A stretch of 64,000 nucleotides of DNA from NCBI RefSeq assembly GCF_035916875.1, contig NZ_JAXUHN010000094.1, positions 62,001 through 126,000 of the forward strand, in the 5' to 3' direction. Origin of the DNA: Methylomicrobium sp035916875. Lineage in GTDB: Bacteria > Pseudomonadota > Gammaproteobacteria > Methylococcales > Methylomonadaceae. This document shows positions 1 through 8,087 of the stretch, piece after piece; position 1 is the stretch's first letter; every line of letters starts with the position of its first letter. A model generated the notes under the pieces. It was not told where the DNA came from and made no database searches. It saw only the letters and a list, made by a program, of their open reading frames with translations. The translations under genes and the position numbers were made by a program.

Positions 1-121
1 GTCGGACAAGTCTCGAGGGAGGAAACCACAGGCTACACAGCGGGGAGTCTGGATCGGCGACAGTCTATGGGGATTTGAATGATGGGGCTGCCTTTAATGT
101 GGCTAACAGGCCCATCTGGTG

Positions 122-143
122 AGTGATGGCATAGCACATCACT
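122..143. repeat. Short inverted repeat in the left edge of the window
   Basis: Arms AGTGATG and CATCACT (7 bp) enclose an 8-nt loop. It lies downstream of the minus-strand PilZ gene, in the first 238 bases, where I see no gene. There is no U-run after it on either strand, so a terminator role is weak. The function is unknown. Confidence 0.3.
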
Positions 144-238
144 AATAGCCCGTCACCCCATGCTTCCGCCGTCCCTTAAGTTGTTCAGTTTATTTTGAAT
201 AAAGCCCTAAGGATGTCGGGCGAATGTTTCCGTTCCAA

Positions 239-865
239 TTATCTGTTCACAAAAATCGGAAGTCCGCTCAGTTCGCCTTGCTTCAGAAGCTCATAACGCA
301 GGCCGATTAACGTTTCGTTTTCGTGCGGATAGTCTGTCCAGACGATGCTTGCTTCTCCGGTCAATCCGAGATTTATAAATTCGAAATAAGCCTTCTCGTC
401 GGTTTCCTCGATCGTAATCCTCTTGTTTAGAAGAATCATCAGGCCGTCGACTGAAACATTTACCGCCGTGAAGGGGTGAAAATTGCCATTCAACAAGATG
501 CGGCCGGGCCCCGGCATTCTTTTTCGGTACACTTTTCTTTTATAGATAAAATCTTCGACATCGTAAGAAACAGTTTTAAATTCCAGTGCAATCAATAGCT
601 TATTTTTTTTAGAATCGGCCCTGACCACTTCCATTTCGCCGGCCAGACGCATCGACGGAATGAAGATGTCGACCAAGGTTGAAGATTGCCGCGAATTGAA
701 AATATCCTTGATATCGTTTTCGGCGCCTTTTTGCTGATCCAGCTCGGCGAGCAGGCCGGTGATCGACAGATTCTTTACGATGATGCTCCGCTCTTCCCCG
801 TTATGAAAAATCAGGCCATGCAAATGCAAATCTTTTCGAAATGAGCGAGGTAATTCGAGTTTCAT
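239..865 (-). CDS. PilZ-domain protein with two PilZ-like modules
   Basis: This 208-residue soluble protein has no signal peptide. The N-terminal part (about residues 10-80) resembles a degenerate PilZ or YcgR-N-like barrel. The second module (about 110-200) carries an arginine-rich lead (KVYRKRMPG) followed by NVSVDG, which fits the c-di-GMP-binding pattern RxxxR plus (D/N)xSxxG. PilZ proteins bind c-di-GMP and pass the signal to motility, polysaccharide or secretion machinery; the partner here is unknown. The start is supported by AGGAG with a 5-6-nt spacer. The gene stands alone, divergent from phoD. The PilZ call is firm; the role is inferred only from family. Confidence 0.8.
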   Translation of the reverse strand: MKLELPRSFRKDLHLHGLIFHNGEERSIIVKNLSITGLLAELDQQKGAENDIKDIFNSRQSSTLVDIFIPSMRLAGEMEVVRADSKKNKLLIALEFKTVSYDVEDFIYKRKVYRKRMPGPGRILLNGNFHPFTAVNVSVDGLMILLNKRITIEETDEKAYFEFINLGLTGEASIVWTDYPHENETLIGLRYELLKQGELSGLPIFVNR

Positions 866-999
866 TTTTTCTCCTGATTGATCTCAACTCGCTGAATGAC
901 GATCGCAAGCCGATGTAAATCGTAAAGTGTAGTCAATTCCGACCTTTTCGTAAGAGATGTCTGGACCACTTTTTGCGCACTCTTTGCATTATCTTCATA

Positions 1000-1047
1000 T
1001 GTTCATTATCCCGTCATGAGCTTGTCATAACAGGCATTCAATAATAC
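1000..1047 (+). promoter_or_regulatory. Pho box and -10 element upstream of phoD
   Basis: Heptamers CCGTCAT (1011-1017) and TTGTCAT (1022-1028) are 11 bp apart, matching the PhoB half-site CTGTCAT-N4-CTGTCAT. A weaker third copy, TGTTCAT (1000-1006), is in the same 11-bp phase. About 10 bp after the last heptamer lies AATAAT/TAATAC (1040-1047), the expected -10 position of a PhoB-activated promoter that lacks a -35. The downstream gene is a PhoD phosphatase, which fits. Confidence 0.7.
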
Positions 1048-1076
1048 AGACCAATAATTAGGATTCAGTTTGTGTT

Positions 1077-2681
1077 ATGTTGAATGATTTTCAAAAATCC
1101 CGCCGCCATTTCATCAAAACGTCGGGGCTGGTATTGGGTGCGGGTTTTGTCCCGACCATGAGCGGACGCAGCAGTATTATTGCCGAGTCGGTTGATTCGG
1201 CGGGGGCATTCGACCGGCCGCAGTTGGCGCAGGGCATTCAATTCGGCGATGTGCTGCGGAACCGGGCGATGGTCTGGAGCCGCTCTGACCGTCCGAGCCG
1301 AATGTTGGTCGAATTCAGCTTAAATCCCACGTTTACCGAAGCCAAATTGCTGACCGGACCGCGGGCATTGGCCAAGTCCGACTATACGGTTCGTATGGAT
1401 TTGACAGGGTTGCCGGCGGGCCGGGAGATTTATGTCAGAGTGATGTTTCAGGACATCGATGATCGAAAAAACCTGAGTCAACCCTGTTACGGCCATTTTC
1501 GGACTGCGCCCGACGACGTAAGGGCTATCCGTTTCCTCTGGTCCGGCGATACCTGCGGGCAGGGATGGGGCATCAATCCTGACATTGGCGGTATGAAGAT
1601 TTTTGAAACGATGCGGCAGACCGAACCGGATTTTTTCATCCATTGCGGCGACAGCATTTATGCCGACAGCCCGATTCAGGAGTCTCAGGTCGTGCCGCAG
1701 ACCGGAGAGATCTGGCACAACCTCGTGATTCCGGAAGTCGCCAAGGTCGCCGAAACGTTGGACGAATTTCGCGGCCGCTACAAATACAATCTGCTCGATG
1801 ATAATCTGCGCCGTTTCAACGCGGAAGTGCCGACCGTCTGGCTTTGGGATGACCATGAGATCACCAATAACTGGTCTCCCGCGAAGGATGTGAACGGCGA
1901 TCCGCGCTATCGCGAAAAATCGATCGCAACGTTGGAGGCGCACGGCAGGAAAGCTGCGATGGAATATGCGCCGATGCGTTATCCGGTGGCCGATTCGGCT
2001 CGGCGGATTTACCGTAAATTGTCTTACGGTCCGTTACTCGATGTGTTCGTACTGGACATGCGTTCGTATCGGGGCGGCAACAATCACAATCGCCAGACAA
2101 CCCCGGGGGACGATACTGTTTATCTGGGCCGCGAGCAATTGGATTGGCTGAAAGACGGGCTGAAAAATTCGGCTGCGGAGTGGAAAGTGATCGCTGCGGA
2201 CATGCCGCTCGGCCTGCAATCGCAGGACGGCGTCGATCAGATGAACCGGCCGCAATTCGAAAGTTTTGCGAACGGCGACGGTCCGGTACAAGGGCGTGAG
2301 TTTGAACTGGCCGAGTTGCTGGGATTCATGAAGCAGGACGCCATCAAGAATACACTCTGGCTGACCGCCGATGTGCATTATGCGGCCGCGCATTTTTACG
2401 ATCCGGCAAAGGCACGATTTAAGGATTTCGAGCCGTTCTGGGAGTTTGTCGCCGGTCCTTTGAATGCGGGCAGTTTCGGTCCGCACGAGCTCGACGACAC
2501 CTTCGGTCCGCAAGTGATCTTTCAAAAAGCCTCGCCTGTATCGAATCTGTCGCCGCTGTCCGGAATGCAATCTTTCGGACAGGTCGATATCGACGGTGAC
2601 AGCCGGATCATGACGGTGACTCTAAAAAACTTGGAAGGCGACATCCTATTTCAGCAGAGCATTATGCCGGCCCCGATTTAA
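1077..2681 (+). CDS. phoD: PhoD-family alkaline phosphatase/phosphodiesterase, Tat-exported
   Basis: This 534-residue protein begins with a twin-arginine signal (SRRHFIK, residues 8-14) followed by a hydrophobic stretch, so it is exported folded to the periplasm. Metal-site motifs of the PhoD family are present in order: SGDTCGQG (about 156), HCGDSIYAD (about 188), WDDHEITNN (about 257) and a late TADVHYAAAH (about 430). PhoD enzymes are Ca/Fe-dependent and release phosphate from phosphomono- and diesters. A Pho box sits 50 bp upstream, so induction under phosphate starvation is likely. The gene is convergent with phoU, only 9 bp between the stops. The ribosome binding site is weak (AGGA about 13 nt away). 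Confidence 0.9.
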   Translation: MLNDFQKSRRHFIKTSGLVLGAGFVPTMSGRSSIIAESVDSAGAFDRPQLAQGIQFGDVLRNRAMVWSRSDRPSRMLVEFSLNPTFTEAKLLTGPRALAKSDYTVRMDLTGLPAGREIYVRVMFQDIDDRKNLSQPCYGHFRTAPDDVRAIRFLWSGDTCGQGWGINPDIGGMKIFETMRQTEPDFFIHCGDSIYADSPIQESQVVPQTGEIWHNLVIPEVAKVAETLDEFRGRYKYNLLDDNLRRFNAEVPTVWLWDDHEITNNWSPAKDVNGDPRYREKSIATLEAHGRKAAMEYAPMRYPVADSARRIYRKLSYGPLLDVFVLDMRSYRGGNNHNRQTTPGDDTVYLGREQLDWLKDGLKNSAAEWKVIAADMPLGLQSQDGVDQMNRPQFESFANGDGPVQGREFELAELLGFMKQDAIKNTLWLTADVHYAAAHFYDPAKARFKDFEPFWEFVAGPLNAGSFGPHELDDTFGPQVIFQKASPVSNLSPLSGMQSFGQVDIDGDSRIMTVTLKNLEGDILFQQSIMPAPI

Positions 2682-2690
2682 GCCTTTCAT

Positions 2691-3428
2691 TTACGGTTTA
2701 TCCCGCTTGGCAAATTTGCGCGCTATTTCCTCGGCGCTTAAATGTCTGATATTTTCGCCTTTGACGAGGTAGACCACGTATTCGAAGATGTGAAACGCAT
2801 GTTCAGCGATACGTTCTATGTCCCGGACCGTGCTCAGCAAATGCATTGTGCGTTGGATGTCGCGCGGATTTTCGCTCATGCGTGCGCTCAATTGTCGAAA
2901 AATGAGGATATATTCGCGAGCGATGTTGCGGTATTGGGTGATGATCGCATTGATGTTGTTTATGTTCTGTTGTGCGAATGCATTCAGCACATCATGAAGC
3001 AGTTTTTTATTCAATTTGTAAAGATGCTGAACTTCGGGGCAACTCTCGGTTTTTTTTTCAACCGAGGATAAATTAATCGATTTAATGGCGGTATATTCGG
3101 CAAAATAACCGATTCTTTCAAGTTCGATGATGATTTTAATCGCGGCGATCAGCATTCTCAAATCGAATGCCGCAGGCTGGCGGAGCGCCAAGATCTCCGC
3201 ACATTTTTGATCGAGAATGGTTCCGTAAAGGTGTACTTGTTTGTCCTGGCGAATGACTTTTTCAGCTTGCTCGGGATCGCCATTGATGAAGGCCTGTATG
3301 GCGAATTTGACTTGCTGTTCGACCAAACCACCCATGGACAGAACTTGGTCGCGGATGTATTCAATTTCAATGTCAAATTGGCCGGAAATGTGATGTCCGG
3401 ATTTTGTCGAATCCATAATTTGAATCAA
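2691..3428 (-). CDS. phoU: PhoU, phosphate signalling regulator
   Basis: This 245-residue all-helical protein has two PhoU repeats (about 20-110 and 130-220), with the family pattern of acidic/arginine helices such as DLRMLIAAIKII and VRDIERIAEHA. PhoU links the Pst transporter to the PhoR sensor kinase and represses the Pho regulon in phosphate excess. It usually follows pstSCAB; here it stands apart from any pst gene, between phoD and pssA. The longest frame starts at a TTG. An in-frame ATG at 3416 gives a protein four residues shorter; neither has a strong ribosome binding site. Confidence 0.93.
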   Translation of the reverse strand: MIQIMDSTKSGHHISGQFDIEIEYIRDQVLSMGGLVEQQVKFAIQAFINGDPEQAEKVIRQDKQVHLYGTILDQKCAEILALRQPAAFDLRMLIAAIKIIIELERIGYFAEYTAIKSINLSSVEKKTESCPEVQHLYKLNKKLLHDVLNAFAQQNINNINAIITQYRNIAREYILIFRQLSARMSENPRDIQRTMHLLSTVRDIERIAEHAFHIFEYVVYLVKGENIRHLSAEEIARKFAKRDKP

Positions 3429-3563
3429 TCTCGGGTTGAAAAATTTTTATGAGGGCAGGCCGGTAAGCCGCCTTTCATTCTTTTGCCCAATGCACAAAGC
3501 ATTTCCTGGCTATTGGCCGTTGCTGTCATGAAGCACGTTTTTTAAGCGCCGGCATAGTTTTTT

Positions 3564-4076
3564 TCAAAATAGCCGTTGTATTTTAAACGTAGAAATCATC
3601 AACCCTCCCTGTAATAAAAACAGGTATGGCCAAAATTGCAGCGTTTCAGGAACAGCGGTCTGAACCAGTAATAACACCGCAAAAATAACTCCGTTTACAG
3701 AGATTGGTACGCCTTCAAAACCGCTATTTTCGGTCACATTGTAGCGCGCCAGACGCAACATGCCGCAAGCGGCAAAAAATAATCCCGTTAGCACTCTGAA
3801 AAGTCCGGGAGTATCGAGTACAAAATACACAAGAACCGGAGCCACGCCGAAGGATACCAGATCGGACAGTGAATCGATTTCCTTGCCGAACTGATTTTTT
3901 TCATTCAGCCATCCCGCCACTTTGCCATCGAGTACGTCAAAAACCGCGGCAAGGAATAATAAAGCAGCGCTGAGGGTCAACTGGCCTAGAGCGGCAAAAT
4001 ACACGGCTAAGATGCCAGCGAACAGGTTTCCCAGCGTAAAACAGTCGGCAATTTTTAAGTAGCGGATGATATTCAT
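3564..4076 (-). CDS. pssA: CDP-diacylglycerol--serine O-phosphatidyltransferase
   Basis: This 170-residue membrane enzyme of the CDP-alcohol phosphatidyltransferase family makes phosphatidylserine, the precursor of phosphatidylethanolamine. It has several hydrophobic helices. The signature DxxDGxxA...GxxxDxxxD is present (DVLDGKVA, then FGKEIDSLSD, about residues 46-69), but the usual Arg after DGxxA is Gly. The length fits the short PssA type. The start is backed by TTGAGG with 7 nt spacing. It could also be another CDP-alcohol transferase; serine as acceptor is inferred from overall resemblance. Confidence 0.8.
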   Translation of the reverse strand: MNIIRYLKIADCFTLGNLFAGILAVYFAALGQLTLSAALLFLAAVFDVLDGKVAGWLNEKNQFGKEIDSLSDLVSFGVAPVLVYFVLDTPGLFRVLTGLFFAACGMLRLARYNVTENSGFEGVPISVNGVIFAVLLLVQTAVPETLQFWPYLFLLQGGLMISTFKIQRLF

Positions 4077-4592
4077 GATTTCGCCTCAAGTTTAGGTTGG
4101 TAACGATGCCGACTTATCATTAGACACAGGAAATATGACGAGCATATTTATTCGGTGATTGAAGCGATCACTGTTGTCAAAATTCACAAATACTGATCTT
4201 GAACCGGTTGGCACATTTCTGTCATCCTTTCTGCGGATTCTTGGGGGGTGTCAAACGATTATCGATAACTGAATGCGTGGTTTGGAGCCGATAACCGCAA
4301 TGCAATAGAGGGGTTGGCTAAGTTTTAGCGCAGGTTCTGGGAATCAAGTCGCTGACTAGCGGAGGACGGAACTTGATATTATGCCTTGGTCGCGGCCTCG
4401 TATATCGGGTTCGGACTGGCGGCGCCTCTTCGCTTCATATTGCCGAAGATTGCCGTAGGGTGTTGGGCAATGAGCGGGTAGAGATGCTACAACACCATAC
4501 GATGAGAGCCATCTTTGACCGAACGCCCGGTGATCGTTCGGCTGTAATTCGGCTTTTTTGAGAAAGTCAGCTGAAATTCGACAACAACCATT
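4077..4592. other. Intergenic stretch between pssA and the phytase-like gene
   Basis: This 516-bp region lies upstream of pssA and downstream of the phytase-like gene. I see no convincing protein: the only plus-strand frame (4373-4561, 62 codons) has no ribosome binding site and no recognisable motif. It holds an inverted repeat CCGAACG/CGTTCGG (4519-4541) and, 11 nt later, a CTTTTTTG run (4553-4560), loosely terminator-like on the plus strand. A small RNA ending there is possible but unproven. Confidence 0.4.
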
Positions 4593-4593
4593 G

Positions 4594-4626
4594 AAAAAAT
4601 CCGGGTTTAACGACCCGGATTTTTTT
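4594..4626 (-). terminator. Rho-independent terminator, possibly bidirectional
   Basis: The stem ATCCGGGT (4599-4606) / ACCCGGAT (4613-4620) has a 6-nt loop and is flanked by A6 on one side and T6 on the other, so it has a U-tract in both directions. It lies just after the stop codon of the minus-strand phytase-like gene. Confidence 0.9.
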
Positions 4627-4634
4627 CATTTCTT

Positions 4635-5987
4635 TCAACGCAATGGCTTGCGACGGTCGAATTTTTGTTCGACGAGACCGTCTTTAACCGATAAGTCGAT
4701 CAAGTCTTGGTCAGTGAAACCAACGACATAAAACAGATTGCCGCCGGCGACGGTCGGCAAAAAGTCGTTGTCGTTCGCAATCCACAGGGTATGATAAGTG
4801 ACGCCGCTTGAAACCACATCGCTGCCGAACGCGATGCCTTCCAGTTTGGCGGGAATGTTTTTAACGTCGATGCCATATTTTTCATTTAACATTTTTACAA
4901 TATCGAGGAATAATGATTTTTCTACGGCAAAGGGCAGCAAGTTGTTTTCGCCGCTAATGTTCAGCGGGCCAATGTCGGTTGCGCCTTTCAAGTCGATTTT
5001 ATATAAACGTTTTACAACCGCTTTACTGCCGTCGCCCAAACCTTTGCCGTCGCGTTCCAGCACGAGAAATTCATGATCGTTGATCGCCAGAATTTCGCTG
5101 CTGTTATACGATTTGCCCTTATCGGCCAGATAGTTGTCGTAAACATACTGATGCGTTTTACCGGTTTCGATGTCGATCGTGACGATCCGGTTCGTTCTGC
5201 CGCCATCGCCGCCGTCCTGCAGTAACGGGCTTTGCTCGAAGCCGATCAACGTGCCGCCGTCCGGTGTCATGGCGAGGCCTTCCATGCCTTTATTCGCAAC
5301 ACGGCCCTGGGTATTGGCAGCGATTTCATCGGCGCCTTTGGCGCTCAGATGGTCGGCAGTGAATGCGGCCGGTAGACTGAAAATTCGGGTGCGTTTTCCG
5401 GTGAGCCGGTCAAATTCATAAACATAAGGGCCGTATTCATCGGAAATATAGATTTTGCCATTGTGTCCTACACGAATAGCCTCCGGGTCGAGACGGGCAT
5501 GAGAGGGATTCGTGGAAACGCCTTCGCCGAAGTTGTCCGACCGACCGCTGAAGAAATGCTGGTTACGGGTATTGATATCGGGAACGGCTGCCCCGTAAGT
5601 CAATGTAGAAGGGCTGAATAACAAGGTGGTACTTTGCAGTTGTGGCGCCAATGTCATCGGCAAGCCATTGGATGGCGTGTCGGTGAGTTGCAGCGAAACG
5701 GTATGAAATCTTGAAATATAGGAAGTGGTGTTGTCGACGTCGGCATTCCATTCGGTTGCATTGGGGCCTCGATCGGGCAGCGCCAGAAAGGTGTTGTTGC
5801 CAGCATAAGCCAGGCCGGAACCAATGCCGCCCAGCACATTGGCGCTATCAACCCCATTCTCAAGGGTTCCGGTTAAGCCGGAGAGATCGTGTTCATCGCT
5901 CAGACGGCCGATGGCCATGAGTTGAGGGTCGGCCGCACAAATCGCCGATGCTCCGTACAAAGACAGAAGCAGCAAGGCTTTTTTCAT
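4635..5987 (-). CDS. Secreted phytase-like esterase (esterase-like activity of phytase family)
   Basis: This 450-residue protein has a clear Sec signal peptide (MKKALLLLSLYGASAICAADP). The frame could open at 6029, but the signal peptide and a GGAGA site 8 nt upstream fix the start at 5987. The mature part is a beta-propeller-like protein. It contains recurring blocks typical of the family (LPDRGPNATEW, RLDPEAIRVG, ISDEYGPYVYEFD, MEGLAMTPDG, ERDGKG, IANDNDF). Family members are periplasmic or extracellular phosphoesterases. A near-perfect Pho box lies 50 bp upstream, so the gene is probably induced by phosphate starvation together with phoD. Confidence 0.85.
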   Translation of the reverse strand: MKKALLLLSLYGASAICAADPQLMAIGRLSDEHDLSGLTGTLENGVDSANVLGGIGSGLAYAGNNTFLALPDRGPNATEWNADVDNTTSYISRFHTVSLQLTDTPSNGLPMTLAPQLQSTTLLFSPSTLTYGAAVPDINTRNQHFFSGRSDNFGEGVSTNPSHARLDPEAIRVGHNGKIYISDEYGPYVYEFDRLTGKRTRIFSLPAAFTADHLSAKGADEIAANTQGRVANKGMEGLAMTPDGGTLIGFEQSPLLQDGGDGGRTNRIVTIDIETGKTHQYVYDNYLADKGKSYNSSEILAINDHEFLVLERDGKGLGDGSKAVVKRLYKIDLKGATDIGPLNISGENNLLPFAVEKSLFLDIVKMLNEKYGIDVKNIPAKLEGIAFGSDVVSSGVTYHTLWIANDNDFLPTVAGGNLFYVVGFTDQDLIDLSVKDGLVEQKFDRRKPLR

Positions 5988-6020
5988 AAGAAAGTCTCCA
6001 AATGGCTGAAAAAATACAAC

Positions 6021-6053
6021 TTTTAACATTTGGATATGACCTTTTTATGACAG
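6021..6053 (-). promoter_or_regulatory. Pho box and -10 element upstream of the phytase-like gene
   Basis: On the minus strand CTGTCAT (6053-6047), AAAA, AGGTCAT (6042-6036) gives the 11-bp-spaced PhoB half-sites with one perfect heptamer. A TTAAAA element (6026-6021) lies 9 bp further on, the expected -10 position. The ATG is at 5987. This is the better of the two Pho boxes in the window. Confidence 0.78.
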
Positions 6054-6136
6054 GAGCAGCCAGCAACGGGTATTTTTAAGGTAATGGAAAGTTAAGTCGG
6101 TCACCGCATGCTACCGCTATAGGGAGGGAAATTGAA

Positions 6137-6685
6137 TCAATACAACCCCAACTGCAACTGCGCCACTTCCGACATCATCTCGCGCGACCAGGGCGGGTCG
6201 AGCACGACTTCGACGATGACGTGATCGACGCCGGGCAGGGCGCGGATGCATTTTTCGACATCGCTTTGAATGACCGGTCCCATGCCGCAGCCGGGCGCGG
6301 TCAAGGTCATGCGGACATGCACGTCGTTCAGATGCTCATCGACTTGGGTGACCTTGCAGGAATACACCAGGCCCAGATCGACAATATTGACCGGAATTTC
6401 CGGGTCATAGACGGTCTTCATCACTTCCCAGCAGTTTTTCTCAACTGCTTCCGGGCTGGTCTCGGACACCAGGGTATGCAATTCGTGGGTTTCCTTGCCG
6501 AGCGCGTCGGCGTCGCTGCCGGCGATCCGCACCATATGGCCGAACTCGGTTACGACTGTGTAATTGTTGCCAAGCGACTGGTGGATCACGACCGTTTCGC
6601 CCTTTTTCAGGGTGCCGGGTACGCCGTCCGGTATTGTAATGATGTCGACGTCGCGGGTTAGGACAAAGGCTTCTCGTTCAGACAT
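6137..6685 (-). CDS. sufT: SufT-family Fe-S cluster assembly protein
   Basis: This 182-residue protein has a C-terminal MIP18/DUF59 domain (about 85-175), with the conserved core YDPEIPVNIVDLGLVY and a downstream TAPGCGMG that holds the conserved cysteine. The N-terminal extension (FVLTRDVDIITIPDGVPGTL) is typical of SufT rather than PaaD. SufT acts in maturation of Fe-S proteins. No other suf gene is nearby. It lies 8 bp after yciK and is probably cotranscribed with the mupP-yciK block. No clear ribosome binding site is visible. Confidence 0.87.
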   Translation of the reverse strand: MSEREAFVLTRDVDIITIPDGVPGTLKKGETVVIHQSLGNNYTVVTEFGHMVRIAGSDADALGKETHELHTLVSETSPEAVEKNCWEVMKTVYDPEIPVNIVDLGLVYSCKVTQVDEHLNDVHVRMTLTAPGCGMGPVIQSDVEKCIRALPGVDHVIVEVVLDPPWSREMMSEVAQLQLGLY

Positions 6686-6693
6686 AAAAGTGT

Positions 6694-7422
6694 TTAGAGA
6701 TGAAAGGTGCGCGCATCGATGATCTGGCCGTTCACGCCGATGCTTTGCGGGCCGAAAAGGTATAGGTAAACCGGCGCGAGAGATTCCATGGAAGGCAGCC
6801 TGCTGTTATCGACGCCCGGATAGGCTTTTTTGTGCAACGGCGAATCGACGGGGCCGGGGACCATGATATTGACCCGGATTTTGCCGAAGGCTTCGACCTC
6901 CTCGGCCAGTATGTGCGCCAGACCTTCCAGCGCGCATTTGGACACGCCGTAGACGCCGGAATAAGCCGGCGTGTTGCGGGCGGAGGAGTCGGAGGTGAAC
7001 ACGATCGAGGCGTGCTCGCTTTTTTGCAGCACCGGCAACAATACCCGGCAGAGCAGGAACGGGCCGTTTAGATTTACGTTCAAAGCATGGCCCCATTCCT
7101 TGGTGCCGAGCAGCGACAGCGGCGTGAAGCCGCTGAATTCGACCGCCGAATGCAGGATGCCTTGCAGCGAGCCGTATTTTTCCTCGATCCGATCCGCCAG
7201 TTCCTGAAAGTCATTTTCAGTCGCGCCTGCCAGATCGAACGGATACAGGATCGGCTCGGGCGCGCCGGCCTCGACGATCTTGTCATAAACCACCTCGAGT
7301 TTCGGCAACTTGTTGTCGAGCAGAATCACTTGCGCGCCATGTTTGGCCAGGGCCAGCGCGGCCGTCGCGCCGAGGCCGCCGCCCGCGCCGGTAATCAAAA
7401 CTACTTGCTTGCTCAGTGGCAT
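6694..7422 (-). CDS. yciK: SDR-family oxidoreductase, YciK type
   Basis: This 242-residue short-chain dehydrogenase has the Rossmann motif TGAGGGLG near the N-terminus, a catalytic serine in SDSSAR and YGVSK as the Tyr-Lys pair. The usual NNAG motif reads HSAV. The substrate is unknown. The gene follows a MupP-like phosphatase and ubiG, the order known from Pseudomonas (ubiG-mupP-yciK), which supports the YciK name. Its start overlaps the end of the phosphatase gene by 10 nt, so the two are translationally coupled. Confidence 0.85.
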   Translation of the reverse strand: MPLSKQVVLITGAGGGLGATAALALAKHGAQVILLDNKLPKLEVVYDKIVEAGAPEPILYPFDLAGATENDFQELADRIEEKYGSLQGILHSAVEFSGFTPLSLLGTKEWGHALNVNLNGPFLLCRVLLPVLQKSEHASIVFTSDSSARNTPAYSGVYGVSKCALEGLAHILAEEVEAFGKIRVNIMVPGPVDSPLHKKAYPGVDNSRLPSMESLAPVYLYLFGPQSIGVNGQIIDARTFHL

Positions 7423-8081
7423 GTATGCGCTCCAATCCAGTCGGTAATTTGCGCGGGCGATTCGATCACCGCGTCCGCGCCCCAGGTTTCCGGCCGGTCG
7501 CCCGGTTTTAGGTAGCCGTAGCGTGCGGCCAGCGTTTTCATGTTCGCGTTTTTGCCGGCTGCGATGTCATGGCTGGCATCGCCGATATAGACGCATTGCT
7601 CGGGTTCTACGCCGGCCAGTTTGCAGGCGGTCAGCATTGGTTCGGGATGCGGTTTTTCGAAAGCGGTCGTATCGCCACTGACGATGCACGCGGCGCGGCC
7701 GGTCAGATTCAATGCCGCCATCAACGGATTCGTGAAGCGCTTGCGTTTATTCGTCACGACGCCCCATTTCAACCCTTGTGCCTCGATCAGCTTCAGGGTG
7801 TCTTCGATGCCGGCAAAAAATACCGAGTGATCGGCGATATGGCTTTCATAGCAATCGAGCATCGTTTCTAGCAATGCTTCCTCGGTGCGATTATCGGCCG
7901 GCGCGGTCAGGCTGGCGGCGATCATCGCGCGCGCGCCGAACGAAATGAACGGCTTGATTGCCGCCGGGCTGGCCTCCGCGAAACCGTGCTGAAGCAAAGC
8001 CAAGTTCAGGCAGCGCATCAGGTCCGGCGCGGTATCGACCAGGGTCCCGTCCAGGTCGAACATGACGCAGCTGAGTCGCAT
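7413..8081 (-). CDS. mupP: HAD phosphatase, probably N-acetylmuramic acid 6-phosphate phosphatase MupP
   Basis: This 222-residue HAD hydrolase has motif I DLDGTLVDT, motif II Thr in VVTNKR, a Lys before HPEP (motif III) and motif IV GDASHDIAAG. By sequence alone it would be called phosphoglycolate phosphatase (Gph). The context ubiG-this gene-yciK with mtaD and mtnA next door is the Pseudomonas PA3169-PA3173 order, where this gene is MupP. MupP dephosphorylates MurNAc-6-P in the peptidoglycan-recycling shortcut to UDP-MurNAc. The substrate call is therefore inference from synteny. It lies 6 bp after ubiG. Confidence 0.75.
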   Translation of the reverse strand: MRLSCVMFDLDGTLVDTAPDLMRCLNLALLQHGFAEASPAAIKPFISFGARAMIAASLTAPADNRTEEALLETMLDCYESHIADHSVFFAGIEDTLKLIEAQGLKWGVVTNKRKRFTNPLMAALNLTGRAACIVSGDTTAFEKPHPEPMLTACKLAGVEPEQCVYIGDASHDIAAGKNANMKTLAARYGYLKPGDRPETWGADAVIESPAQITDWIGAHTCH

Positions 8082-8087
8082 CGGCGC

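Noticed and set aside
3528..3534. Single CTGTCAT heptamer near phoU and pssA
   Set aside because: There is no second half-site at 11 bp and it points away from both genes.
4373..4561. 62-codon plus-strand frame
   Set aside because: There is no ribosome binding site, an odd composition, and it spans an inverted repeat.
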